A stretch of DNA of 13,478 bases from an uncultured Porphyromonadaceae bacterium (lineage in GTDB: Bacteria > Bacteroidota > Bacteroidia > Bacteroidales > Muribaculaceae), in the NCBI GenBank assembly GCA_947176615.1, contig CAMWRO010000049.1, positions 1 to 13,478 on the forward strand, written 5' to 3'. Both the position numbers and the translations under genes were made by a program. The notes under the pieces are model-generated. The model was not told the DNA's origin, made no database searches, and worked only from the letters and a program-made list of their open reading frames with translations. Below are positions 1 to 7,351 of this stretch, piece after piece (position 1 is the stretch's first letter; each line of letters starts with the position of its first letter).

Positions 1-27
1 ATCCGACTCGTGTAAACGGGCTTTGGA

Positions 28-53
28 TTCACATTTGTTTTTAAACAACCTCT
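28..53 (+). repeat. 26-base dispersed repeat, copy 1
   Basis: This stretch is identical to the reverse complement of 8687-8712 over all 26 bases. The core reads TTTTTAAACAACCTCT. A related 14-base core with one mismatch lies at 8839-8852 on the same strand as this copy. Both full copies are in intergenic DNA upstream of genes. The function is unknown: it could be a dispersed regulatory or transcript-end motif of this lineage. Confidence 0.75.
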
Positions 54-152
54 AAAGGCTTGTTCAATGGAGTTAAAACAATGGTTCTAAAATCGTCCCG
101 CAGCATGAGCACATGAAATCATTGAGGAAATTTTTAGCGGAATGTAAATTAA

Positions 153-184
153 ATTGCTCGGTTGGCGGGATTTTTGTATTTTTG
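153..184 (+). promoter_or_regulatory. predicted promoter for SPOR gene and folE
   Basis: TATTTTTG at 177-184 matches the Bacteroidetes -7 element TAnnTTTG exactly. A TTG at 154-156 lies 20 bases upstream, at the place of the -33 TTTG element. Transcription would start near base 191, giving a leader of about 20 bases before the ATG at 209. The match rests on sequence only. Confidence 0.6.
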
Positions 185-208
185 CAAAATTAATCGCAAA
201 GTGTGTTT

Positions 209-697
209 ATGACATTACGTTCTATTTACATAACCATCGTCGCAGTCATGATGCTGACTGTGATTCCAGCGAAAGCCGATGTTGAACCCGGCGGTACGAT
301 TGTGGAACATATCACCGACGGGGGTAAAAACATAATCATCCAGCCGGCCGCGCTCGGGGAACGTCTCGAACCTGACGCCGCGCCTGCCGTCGCCGACAAG
401 CAGGCTGACAACCGCCCGTCGCACGGACGCATGGCGGGATACCGCGTACAGGTGTTTTCAGACAACAACGTGCGCACGGCCAAGAGCGAGGCGCGCACCA
501 AATCGCGCAATATCTCGGCACGATTTCCCCAGTACAAGACCTATGTCATGTACACGTCGCCCTACTGGCGGCTGAAAGTGGGAGATTTCCGCAACAAGCA
601 GGACGCCGACGATGCTGCCGAAGAACTGCGGCGCGCCTTCCCTGCCTACTCCAAGGAGATACGCGTGGTACGCGACCGCATCAACATAACAGAATGA
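209..697 (+). CDS. secreted SPOR-domain protein
   Basis: A 162-residue protein with a signal peptide at residues 1-23 (hydrophobic ITIVAVMMLTVIPAKA, predicted cleavage after AKA), a low-complexity Ala/Pro/Asp linker, and a SPOR domain at about residues 77-158 (GYRVQVFSD at the start, YWRLKVGDF in the middle, a repeat-type helix then IRVVRDRI at the end). SPOR domains bind peptidoglycan glycan strands lacking stem peptides, often at division sites, so the mature protein is probably periplasmic or outer-membrane associated. I chose the ATG at 209; a GTG at 203 would add two residues only. The stop lies 4 bases before folE, so the two are surely co-transcribed, although no functional link between them is evident. 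The specific role in the cell is not known from sequence. Confidence 0.85.
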   Translation: MTLRSIYITIVAVMMLTVIPAKADVEPGGTIVEHITDGGKNIIIQPAALGERLEPDAAPAVADKQADNRPSHGRMAGYRVQVFSDNNVRTAKSEARTKSRNISARFPQYKTYVMYTSPYWRLKVGDFRNKQDADDAAEELRRAFPAYSKEIRVVRDRINITE

Positions 698-701
698 CGT
701 T

Positions 702-1283
702 ATGGAAAATATCAATAATCAGGCTACGGTAGAGGCTCTCGCCTCTCACATCAAGGCCATTATCGAGCTGTTGGGGGAAGACCCGGCGCGGGAAGGATTG
801 ATCAAGACACCCGTGCGGGCCGCAAAAGCACTTCTCTACGTCACCCGCGGCTACCGCCAAGATGCCGACCACATAATCAACAATGCTATTTTCACCCACG
901 AAGGGTCGCGCATGGTCGTGGTAAAGGACATCGAGTTTTACTCGATGTGCGAGCACCACATCCTTCCATTCTTCGGAAAAGTATCAATCGGGTACATACC
1001 GCAGGGAAAGACAATAGGGTTGTCAAAACTGGCCCGTCTTGTTGATTTTTATGCCCGCAGGCTTCAGGTTCAGGAACGCATGACAGCACAAATCTGCCGC
1101 CTCGTCATGGCAAAACTCGGAGCCAAGGGGGTCATCGTGGTGTGCAACGGAGAGCACCTGTGCATGAAGATGCGCGGCGTGGAAAAGCAATGTTCGACCA
1201 CGACAACGGTTGAATGCGGCGGTGTTTTCGAGAATGACCCGGCTTTGCGCAAAGAATTCTTCGACACGCTTGCCGCACTATGA
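702..1283 (+). CDS. folE: GTP cyclohydrolase I
   Basis: FolE converts GTP to 7,8-dihydroneopterin triphosphate, the first step of folate (and other pterin) synthesis in the cytoplasm. At 193 residues it is a normal length for a bacterial type I enzyme. Zinc ligands are visible as C83 and H86 in SMCEHH (residues 81-86) and C154 in GEHLCMKMRGV. The substrate-binding block GLSKLARLVDFYARRLQVQE (106-125) and the QCSTTTT stretch (163-169) are intact. H152 sits where the catalytic histidine is expected. The ATG is 4 bases after the stop of the SPOR gene, so it uses the same promoter. About 170 non-coding bases follow. I see nothing missing, and identification is secure. Confidence 0.97.
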   Translation: MENINNQATVEALASHIKAIIELLGEDPAREGLIKTPVRAAKALLYVTRGYRQDADHIINNAIFTHEGSRMVVVKDIEFYSMCEHHILPFFGKVSIGYIPQGKTIGLSKLARLVDFYARRLQVQERMTAQICRLVMAKLGAKGVIVVCNGEHLCMKMRGVEKQCSTTTTVECGGVFENDPALRKEFFDTLAAL

Positions 1284-1341
1284 CCCAAAGGCCACTTAAA
1301 TAGCGGTAAATTCTAAAAAAATGTTATTATCTCCGCTAATC

Positions 1342-1380
1342 TTGCCACAACTACAAGATATTATCATTAAATTTGTAGTC
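1342..1380 (+). promoter_or_regulatory. predicted promoter of the Lrp-family gene with an overlapping inverted repeat
   Basis: TAAATTTG at 1368-1375 fits the -7 element TAnnTTTG, and a TTG at 1342-1344 lies 23 bases upstream, slightly long for the -33 element. The 7-base inverted repeat ACTACAA (1350-1356) / TTGTAGT (1373-1379) straddles the spacer and -7 element. It could be an operator for the regulator encoded downstream, since Lrp/AsnC proteins often repress their own genes. That last point is inference. The rest of the 1284-1456 gap is AT-rich with no other recognisable element. Confidence 0.4.
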
Positions 1381-1456
1381 AGGTTAGTCCCTCTCTCGGC
1401 CTTCATAATCACAGTCAACAAGAAATAAATATCACAAATATTAATATTATAAATTT

Positions 1457-1924
1457 ATGGCACGTCAACAATACGACAGTCTTGATTTTAAAATTCTGGA
1501 CATGCTTTCAGGCAACGCCCGCAAACCGTTCCTTGAGATCGCTCGCGAAACCAATGTGTCGGGTGCGGCAATTCATCAGCGCATACAGAAACTCACCTCA
1601 AGCGGCGCCATAAAAGGGTTTGAGTCAATTATCAACCCCTCTACCGCCGGATATGAAACATGTGCCTACATCGGGTTTATTCTCAACGACCCGACCAGCT
1701 ATCAGAAAGTGGTAGACCGTCTGCGTGACATTCCCGAAATCGTCGAGTGTCACTATACCACCGGACAATATGACCTTCTGGCCAAAATCTTCACACGCGA
1801 CAACAGCCACCTTCTCGATATTATCCACGAACGTCTGCAAGGTCTCGGACGCACTGAAACTCTCATCTCGTTCAAGGAGATTTTCCGTCGTCCCATGCCG
1901 ATTACCCATACTAATTTTGAGTAA
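1457..1924 (+). CDS. Lrp/AsnC-family transcriptional regulator
   Basis: A 155-residue protein, the standard length for this family. An N-terminal winged helix-turn-helix spans about residues 8-60 (LDFKILDMLSGNARKPFLEI, then the recognition helix around VSGAAIHQRIQKL). The RAM effector-binding domain spans about 68-145 and includes the GQYDLL turn (103-108) where amino-acid ligands bind at the dimer interface. Family members sense amino acids and control amino-acid metabolism as dimers or octamers. The ligand and targets of this one cannot be told from sequence. The start is the first ATG after a promoter and an AT-rich leader. Its stop overlaps the next ATG (TAATG), so it is translationally coupled to the phosphatase. 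Control of the ior operon 4 kb away is possible but not shown. Confidence 0.93.
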   Translation: MARQQYDSLDFKILDMLSGNARKPFLEIARETNVSGAAIHQRIQKLTSSGAIKGFESIINPSTAGYETCAYIGFILNDPTSYQKVVDRLRDIPEIVECHYTTGQYDLLAKIFTRDNSHLLDIIHERLQGLGRTETLISFKEIFRRPMPITHTNFE

Positions 1925-2685
1925 TGGACGACCTGTTGCTTGACGCAATCGACATAGCGCGGAACGCGGGGCGGACAATCCGCCCCTACTTCCGCAGCGA
2001 CCGTCTTGACATCCACTCCAAACTCAACGAGGCCGATATTGTCACTGCTGCCGACAAAGCTTCAGAGGCTATTATCGTAAAGAGTATCAAGCACCTCTAC
2101 CCGTCCCACTCGATTCTGTCAGAGGAAATGGGTGCCGAGAATCATGACAGCGAATATCGCTGGGTTATCGACCCGCTTGACGGAACTACCAATTTCTCGG
2201 CGGGAATACCTGTTTTCGCCGTATCAATCGGCATCGAGCATAACGGCACGCCGATTGTAGGGGTGGTCTATGACCCCGTCCTCGACGAGCTGTTCACCGC
2301 CGTGAAAGGACAAGGAGCATTCCTGAACGGCACACCGATACATGTCAAGGAAAACAACCGTCTTGACCGCGCGGTGGTGTCGACAGGATTCCCGGTTGAC
2401 AAAGACGTCAACCCTGACAACAATCTTGACAATGTGGCGAGAGTGTTACCGTTGGTGCGTGGAATGCGCCGACTCGGCTCGGCCGCGATGGACATCTGCT
2501 ATGTCGCAGCCGGATTCACCGATGCCTATTGGGAAATGAACCTTCATGAATGGGATGTCGCAGCCGCGCTGCTTATCCTCGACGAGGCCGGAGGCGAGAG
2601 TTACCGTTTCCGCGACAACCGCAACATCAGCGTGATAGCATCGGACAGGAATCTGATGCGACAGCTGAAAGAATTGATCAGGTAG
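1924..2685 (+). CDS. inositol monophosphatase family protein
   Basis: A 253-residue magnesium-dependent sugar-phosphate phosphatase of the IMPase/SuhB/CysQ fold. Metal ligands are E67 in LSEEMG, D83 and D86 in the hallmark WVIDPLDGTTNF (residues 80-91), and D211 in EWDVAA. All are present, so it should be active. Substrates of the family include myo-inositol-1-phosphate, 3'-phosphoadenosine-5'-phosphate and fructose-1,6-bisphosphate. The motifs seen here fit the plain inositol-monophosphatase (SuhB-like) group best, but the substrate is uncertain. It starts within the stop codon of the Lrp gene and probably belongs to the same transcript. A gap of 56 bases separates it from mtaB. Confidence 0.93.
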   Translation: MDDLLLDAIDIARNAGRTIRPYFRSDRLDIHSKLNEADIVTAADKASEAIIVKSIKHLYPSHSILSEEMGAENHDSEYRWVIDPLDGTTNFSAGIPVFAVSIGIEHNGTPIVGVVYDPVLDELFTAVKGQGAFLNGTPIHVKENNRLDRAVVSTGFPVDKDVNPDNNLDNVARVLPLVRGMRRLGSAAMDICYVAAGFTDAYWEMNLHEWDVAAALLILDEAGGESYRFRDNRNISVIASDRNLMRQLKELIR

Positions 2686-2741
2686 GAGGCATTCAGTAGA
2701 TCTGACCGCTTCCCGCCTCCTTGTTTATCCCCCCTCTTTTT

Positions 2742-4055
2742 ATGATTGATAAAGACACATTCGGGAACCGCACCGCGCTGTTCCATACTTTTGGCTGCAA
2801 GCTGAATTTTGCCGAGACATCAACCGTGGCCCGCATTTTTGCCGAACACGGGATTCAGCGAGTACAGGAAGGAGACATCCCTGACTTTGTCGTTGTCAAT
2901 ACATGCAGTGTAACCGAACTTGCCGACAAGAAATGCCGGCAGGCCATACGCTCGTTCAGCCGCAAGTATCCCGGCGCGTCAATCATCGTCACCGGCTGCT
3001 ACGCACAGCTCAAACCCGTCGAGGTCTCGGCCATACCCGGAGTGGAGATTGTCGCCGGAACCGACCGCAAGCTGGAACTTGCCGACTATATCGAGCGCGT
3101 CGCCCGGCGCAAAGAAGGGGAATCGGCCACAAGTTTCGTCACCCCTACGCGAGACATCCGCTCATTCAGTCCGTCATGCTCATGCGGCGACCGCACGAGA
3201 TATTTCCTCAAAGTTCAGGATGGATGTGACTACTACTGCACCTATTGCACCATCCCGATGGCACGCGGACGCAGCCGCTCAGGCTCGATTGACGAGCTCG
3301 TCGGGCAGGCGCGCGAAGTCGCTGCCGAGGGCGGAAAAGAAATCGTTATCACAGGGGTCAACATAGGCGACTTCGGGAAAGGACGCGAAGATTCTTTTAT
3401 AGACCTGTGCCGCGAACTTGACAAGGTGGAGGGTATCGAGCGATACCGCATCTCGTCGATAGAACCCAACCTGCTGACCGACGAGCTGATTGACTTCGTA
3501 GCGACATCGCGCCGTTTCATGCCCCACTTCCACATCCCGCTGCAAAGCGGTGACGACGAGGTGTTGAAACTGATGCGCCGGCGATATGACACAGCACTTT
3601 TCCGGCACAAAATCGAGCATATACGCCGCGTAATCCCACATGCGTTCATAGGCGTGGACCTCATCGTCGGGGCACGCGGCGAAACTACCGAGCGGTTTGA
3701 ATCGTCACTGCGATTTATCGAGTCACTCGACATTTCACGACTTCATGTGTTTACCTACAGCGAACGTCCCGGCACACGGGCCCTCGAAATCGGGCATGTG
3801 GTATCGCAGGAGGAAAAACACCGCCGCACGCGCATAATGCTCGGCATCTCGGAACGCAAACTTGCCGACTTCACATCGCGGTTTATCGGCACGACGCGTC
3901 CCGTGCTGGTCGAGCATCCCCGCCACGACGGCTCGATGAGCGGGTTTACCGACAATTATCTGCGCGTCAATGTCGCGCCCGACCCGAGTCTTGCCAACAC
4001 CATCATCCCGGTGACACTGACCTCCGAGACTGTCACCGATGACCCCCAACAATAA
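2742..4055 (+). CDS. mtaB: tRNA (N6-threonylcarbamoyladenosine(37)-C2)-methylthiotransferase MtaB
   Basis: A radical-SAM methylthiotransferase that converts t6A37 to ms2t6A in ANN-decoding tRNAs. The N-terminal MTTase domain has C19 (FGCKLNFAET), C55 (NTCSVT) and C86 (TGCYAQ), which hold one 4Fe-4S cluster. The radical-SAM cluster cysteines are C162, C166 and C169 (GCDYYCTYCTIP). A TRAM RNA-binding domain closes the protein from about residue 376. The opening GCKLNFAET is the MtaB type, as against the GCQMN-type opening of MiaB. At 437 residues it is full length. The reading frame stays open to a TTG at 2721, but the ATG at 2742 gives the normal MtaB N-terminus. It lies 56 bases after the phosphatase and 8 bases before the acyltransferase, in line with a shared transcript. 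Confidence 0.95.
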   Translation: MIDKDTFGNRTALFHTFGCKLNFAETSTVARIFAEHGIQRVQEGDIPDFVVVNTCSVTELADKKCRQAIRSFSRKYPGASIIVTGCYAQLKPVEVSAIPGVEIVAGTDRKLELADYIERVARRKEGESATSFVTPTRDIRSFSPSCSCGDRTRYFLKVQDGCDYYCTYCTIPMARGRSRSGSIDELVGQAREVAAEGGKEIVITGVNIGDFGKGREDSFIDLCRELDKVEGIERYRISSIEPNLLTDELIDFVATSRRFMPHFHIPLQSGDDEVLKLMRRRYDTALFRHKIEHIRRVIPHAFIGVDLIVGARGETTERFESSLRFIESLDISRLHVFTYSERPGTRALEIGHVVSQEEKHRRTRIMLGISERKLADFTSRFIGTTRPVLVEHPRHDGSMSGFTDNYLRVNVAPDPSLANTIIPVTLTSETVTDDPQQ

Positions 4056-4063
4056 ATGACGCT

Positions 4064-4975
4064 ATGATTTACCGACCGCTCACTTGGCTGTTCAACGGAC
4101 TTGCCCGGCTGCCGTTTGGCATCCTGTATGGGATTGCCGACGTGTTGTTTTTCATCATATATTATATGGTGCGCTACCGCCGCAAGACTGTGGAGAGAAA
4201 CATCGCCGACTCGTTTCCTGAGATGTCGGCAAAGGAGCGTCGAAAAGTAATCAGACAATTTTATCGGAATTTTGCCGACTATGTGGTCGAGACGCTGAAG
4301 CTGGAACATGTCTCGGACGAGGAGATGAAGCAGCGCATGACCTTTGAAAACGTGGAGCTGATTGACCGCCTGATGGATGAAGGGAAATCCATCGTCGCCT
4401 ATTTCTCCCACACCGGAAACTGGGAGTGGGCGCCGTCGGTCACTCTGTGGACCCGTCACCGCCCCGAGACTGACGCGGTATTCGCGCAAGTCTACCGTCC
4501 TTTGCGCAACAAGTTTTTTGACCAATATTTTCTCCATCTGCGGTCGCGCTTTCACCCGCGGTCCTTCCCCAAGTCGAGCGTGCTGCGCGACTTGATAAGG
4601 GTGCGCCGCGAAGGATTGCCCTCCATCACCGGCTTTATGAGCGACCAAAAACCGAGTCACGGCGACCTCATCCATGTCGTGGACTTCCTCAACCATCCCA
4701 CCGCAATAATCACCGGCACGGAACAACTCGCCCGCCGCATGGAAATGGCTGTGGTCTACTGGGACATGGAGAAGACATCCCGGGGCCACTACCGCATCAC
4801 GACACGGCTCATTGCCGAAAACGCGGCCTTGACACCGCCGATGGAGATAACCGACACATACGCCCGAATGCTCGAAACGACAATCAGGCGAAATCCGGCA
4901 ATATGGCTGTGGACCCACAAGCGATGGAAACATCCGGTGACCCACGCCGACGATAATTCAACTCATGGAAAATAA
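4064..4975 (+). CDS. LpxL/HtrB-type lipid A acyltransferase
   Basis: A 303-residue inner-membrane acyltransferase. An N-terminal hydrophobic anchor (about residues 14-36) is followed by the catalytic HX4E motif HTGNWE (H116, E121), a GFMSDQKPS segment that matches the family's substrate-binding block, and the C-terminal NPAIWLWTHKRWKH signature typical of LpxL/LpxM. These enzymes add the secondary acyloxyacyl chain to lipid A. Bacteroidetes usually carry one such gene, in line with penta-acylated lipid A. The older database name is lysophospholipid acyltransferase. It begins 8 bases after mtaB and its end overlaps the glycosyltransferase start by 11 bases, so translation is likely coupled. 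The gene symbol is left blank because the exact acylation site cannot be read from sequence. Confidence 0.9.
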   Translation: MIYRPLTWLFNGLARLPFGILYGIADVLFFIIYYMVRYRRKTVERNIADSFPEMSAKERRKVIRQFYRNFADYVVETLKLEHVSDEEMKQRMTFENVELIDRLMDEGKSIVAYFSHTGNWEWAPSVTLWTRHRPETDAVFAQVYRPLRNKFFDQYFLHLRSRFHPRSFPKSSVLRDLIRVRREGLPSITGFMSDQKPSHGDLIHVVDFLNHPTAIITGTEQLARRMEMAVVYWDMEKTSRGHYRITTRLIAENAALTPPMEITDTYARMLETTIRRNPAIWLWTHKRWKHPVTHADDNSTHGK

Positions 4976-5972
4976 GGTTAAACCGGTAGCGGTCATAATA
5001 CTCAACTGGAACGGCGAGAAATTTATGCGCCAGTTTCTGCCTTCGGTAGTCGCACATACTCCGGCCGACATTGCCGATGTCATCGTGGCTGACAACGGCT
5101 CGACCGACGGCTCGGTGGAATTGTTACGCAAAGAGTTCCACACTGTAAAAGTGTTGCCGTTCAGCGAGAACTATGGATTTGCAGACGGCTACAACCGTGC
5201 TGTCGCAGCTACCCGCTACCGCTACACCGTGTTGCTCAACTCAGATGTCGAGGTGAAATCCGACTGGCTCACCCCGCTGTATGAATTCATGTCGTCCCAC
5301 CCTGAAGCGGGAGCGGTACAGCCCAAAATCCTGTCATTGCGCTCGCCCGACACGTTTGAATATGCCGGAGCCGCCGGGGGATTCATCGACCGCAACGGTT
5401 TCCCCTACTGCCGGGGGCGCATTTTCTCCACCCTTGAAACAGATAACGGGCAATACGATGACCCTATGCCTGTATTTTGGGCCACGGGAGCATGCCTTAT
5501 GGTCGAGAGTGCGCTATATGAGAAAGTCGGCGGTCTCGACAGCCGTTTTTTCGCCCACATGGAGGAAATCGACCTGTGCTGGCGCATTCATCTCGCCGAC
5601 CGCGAAGTGTGGGCCGTCCCTGAGGCGAAAGTCTACCATCTCGGCGGCGGCAGCCTGCCTGCGTCAGACTCGCGCAAGACCTACCTCAATTTCCGCAACA
5701 ACCTGCTCATGCTCTACAAGAATCTCCCGGCACGGGACCGCAAATGGTGCCTGATAAAGCGGCGGCTGCTCGACACCGTGGCATGGTGCAAGTTTATCAT
5801 GACACTTGATTTCAAAAACGCATCGGCAATCCTGCGAGCCCACCGCGACTACCGCCGCATGATTTCCGAGTACTCCGCCACGGCATCTCCCGAAGTCAAT
5901 TTGCTGAAAGGCCGCCCCAATATCCTGACATCCTACTATCTGAAGGGGCATAAAACATTCGACCGCATATAG
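4965..5972 (+). CDS. family 2 glycosyltransferase
   Basis: A 335-residue GT-A fold glycosyltransferase related to rhamnosyltransferases and other envelope-polysaccharide enzymes. The nucleotide-sugar-binding start VAVIILNWNGEKF (8-20) and VADNGSTDGS (41-50) are typical. The metal-binding position reads NSDVEV (92-97), a common variant of DXD. The acceptor-side catalytic block HMEEIDLCWR (198-207) is present. There is no clear transmembrane domain, so it probably acts at the cytoplasmic face of the inner membrane. Coupling to the lipid A acyltransferase suggests a role in LPS/LOS core or other glycolipid assembly, but donor and acceptor cannot be deduced. Its stop codon lies inside a hairpin shared with the convergent operon. 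Confidence 0.9.
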   Translation: MENKVKPVAVIILNWNGEKFMRQFLPSVVAHTPADIADVIVADNGSTDGSVELLRKEFHTVKVLPFSENYGFADGYNRAVAATRYRYTVLLNSDVEVKSDWLTPLYEFMSSHPEAGAVQPKILSLRSPDTFEYAGAAGGFIDRNGFPYCRGRIFSTLETDNGQYDDPMPVFWATGACLMVESALYEKVGGLDSRFFAHMEEIDLCWRIHLADREVWAVPEAKVYHLGGGSLPASDSRKTYLNFRNNLLMLYKNLPARDRKWCLIKRRLLDTVAWCKFIMTLDFKNASAILRAHRDYRRMISEYSATASPEVNLLKGRPNILTSYYLKGHKTFDRI

Positions 5973-5991
5973 AAATTCTATACACGGTCGA
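5959..5991. terminator. bidirectional hairpin between convergent operons
   Basis: A near-perfect inverted repeat is centred on base 5975. The outer arms are TCGACCG (5959-5965) and CGGTCGA (5985-5991), then a 2x2 internal mismatch (CA/CA), then inner arms TATAGAA and TTCTATA around a single central A. It includes the TAG stop of the glycosyltransferase (5970-5972) and lies 26 bases beyond the stop of the convergent CoA-transferase gene. The tail on the minus strand (AATGTTTTATG) is moderately T-rich; the plus-strand tail is not. This makes a plausible two-way transcript end, weaker on the plus side. Confidence 0.55.
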
Positions 5992-6016
5992 GAATACTTC
6001 AGGTCAAATCACCCTC

Positions 6017-7315
6017 TTACTTCCACCTCAGATAGGCATAGCCGAGGCGGTTATAGGCTTCGCGGTCGAGCTCCTCGCGGAATTGCGGAGCTGCAATCGA
6101 GATGAGCAGACGTGCACGCTCAAGGAGGTTTTTACCACGGAGGTTTACCGCACCATACTCGGTCACGACCCAGTTGGTCTGAAAGCGGGTGGTAACAACA
6201 CCGGCACCGGGGGTCAGGACGGGCTTGATTTTATTCTGTCCCTTAGAGGTTGTCGAGAGCATGGCAAGGAACGACTGGCCGCCCTCGCTGCGCGACGAGC
6301 CGTAGACAAAGTCATGCTGACCACCTACGCCCGAATAGATGCGGGTGCCGATGGAATCGGCACAGATCTGACCGGTCAGGTCGATTTCGAGACATGAGTT
6401 TACCGACACGACCTTGGGATTCTGCGCGATAATGAACGGGTCGTTGACCCACGCCACATCGCGGAACACCATGTCCTTGTTGTAGTCCATAAAGTCATAC
6501 AGGTCGCGGGAGCCGATGGCGAGAGAGGCGACCGACTTTCCCGGTTCAATCTTCTTGCAACGGTTATTGATAACGCCGTTCTTTATGAGCGGCAAAACGC
6601 CGTCGGTCATAGCCTCGGTGTGAAGTCCGAGGTTCTTGTGGTCATGCAAGGCATGGAGAATAGCGTTGGGAATGCCGCCGACACCGATCTGAAGTGTCGC
6701 ACCGTCAGGGATGTGCTCGGCGATGAACCGGCCTATCTTTTCTTCATTTTCATTCGGGGGTGTCGAGGGAGCCTCGGCAAGCGGGTCATGAACCTCGACC
6801 ATTGCATCGAGACGGGACACATGGATGAGCGCGTCGCCATAGGAAAAAGGCATCAGGGGATTTATCTGCGCTATAATTATTTTGGCGCACTCTACAGCCG
6901 AAGGTGTCAGGTCGGCCGAAACACCGAACGACACATAACCATCCTCGTTGGGCAACGAGCAGTTGATGAACGCTACATCGAGACGTATTGTGCCGTCACG
7001 GAACAGCTGGGGAATCTCGCCGAGGAAACGGGGAGTAGTGGTGGCATACCCCTCCCCTACCCAGCCGCGCACGGCATTGGATACGAAAAACGAGTCAATC
7101 AGGAACGAATCCTTATAACGGGGGTTACACAACGGCGAAACACGCCGCGCGAGGGCGAAAGCATTGTATAGAATCACCCCTCTCAGCTCGTCGCCACGGT
7201 CGGCAAGGGCCGCCACAAGAGCTTCGGGAATTGAAGAACTACCTTGTACAAAGACGTGATCTCCATTCTTGACAAGTTTCACCGCTTCAGCGGCCGACAT
7301 ATATTTGCACTCCAT
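6017..7315 (-). CDS. acetyl-CoA hydrolase/transferase family CoA-transferase
   Basis: A 432-residue family I CoA-transferase of the 4-hydroxybutyrate/butyryl-CoA:acetate type, moving CoA between carboxylic acids through a glutamyl-CoA thioester. The glutamate expected to form it is E234 in LHTEAMTDG. The glycine-rich QIGVGGIPNA (209-218), the EIDLTGQ block (310-316), GGQHDFVYGSSRSEGG (331-346) and the C-terminal TEYGAVNLRGKNL stretch are all intact. The length fits this shorter group rather than the roughly 500-residue succinyl-CoA:acetate type. It starts 36 bases after the aminotransferase and should be on the same transcript. In context it could free an aryl- or branched-chain acid from its CoA ester while saving the thioester on acetate or succinate. 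A role in plain acetate or butyrate metabolism is the alternative. Confidence 0.88.
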   Translation of the reverse strand: MECKYMSAAEAVKLVKNGDHVFVQGSSSIPEALVAALADRGDELRGVILYNAFALARRVSPLCNPRYKDSFLIDSFFVSNAVRGWVGEGYATTTPRFLGEIPQLFRDGTIRLDVAFINCSLPNEDGYVSFGVSADLTPSAVECAKIIIAQINPLMPFSYGDALIHVSRLDAMVEVHDPLAEAPSTPPNENEEKIGRFIAEHIPDGATLQIGVGGIPNAILHALHDHKNLGLHTEAMTDGVLPLIKNGVINNRCKKIEPGKSVASLAIGSRDLYDFMDYNKDMVFRDVAWVNDPFIIAQNPKVVSVNSCLEIDLTGQICADSIGTRIYSGVGGQHDFVYGSSRSEGGQSFLAMLSTTSKGQNKIKPVLTPGAGVVTTRFQTNWVVTEYGAVNLRGKNLLERARLLISIAAPQFREELDREAYNRLGYAYLRWK

Positions 7316-7351
7316 AGGTTTTCAATTTTTTTATTGATGATTATAGCAGCG

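Larger units (their letters stand above)
1..202. other. intergenic region upstream of the SPOR gene
   Basis: I see no coding sequence here. It is AT-rich and contains one copy of a 26-base repeat (28-53) that recurs inverted at 8687-8712, and a Bacteroidetes-type promoter near its right end. The stretch 57-150 between them holds nothing I recognise. No gene end is visible, so whatever lies to the left stops before base 1. Confidence 0.7.

Noticed and set aside
1301..1338. TAGCGG/CCGCTA pair after folE as a possible terminator
   Set aside because: The stem is only 6 bases with a loop of 26 AT-rich bases and no T tail directly after the stem.
2684..2721. Inverted repeat AGGAGGC/GCCTCCT between the phosphatase and mtaB, followed by pyrimidine-rich bases
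   Set aside because: The stem is 7 bases with a 24-base loop, the tail is broken by a run of C, and mtaB follows at once. It is too weak to call a terminator.
2721..2741. TTG start for mtaB seven codons upstream of the ATG
   Set aside because: The added residues (FIPPLF) come from pyrimidine-rich leader sequence and do not fit the N-terminus of the family, which begins close to the first cysteine motif.
6386..6388. E310 of the CoA-transferase (in EIDLTGQ) as the catalytic glutamate
   Set aside because: The residue that forms the glutamyl-CoA thioester in this family lies in the HTE-type motif, here E234 in LHTEAMTDG; EIDLTGQ is a conserved block but not that site.
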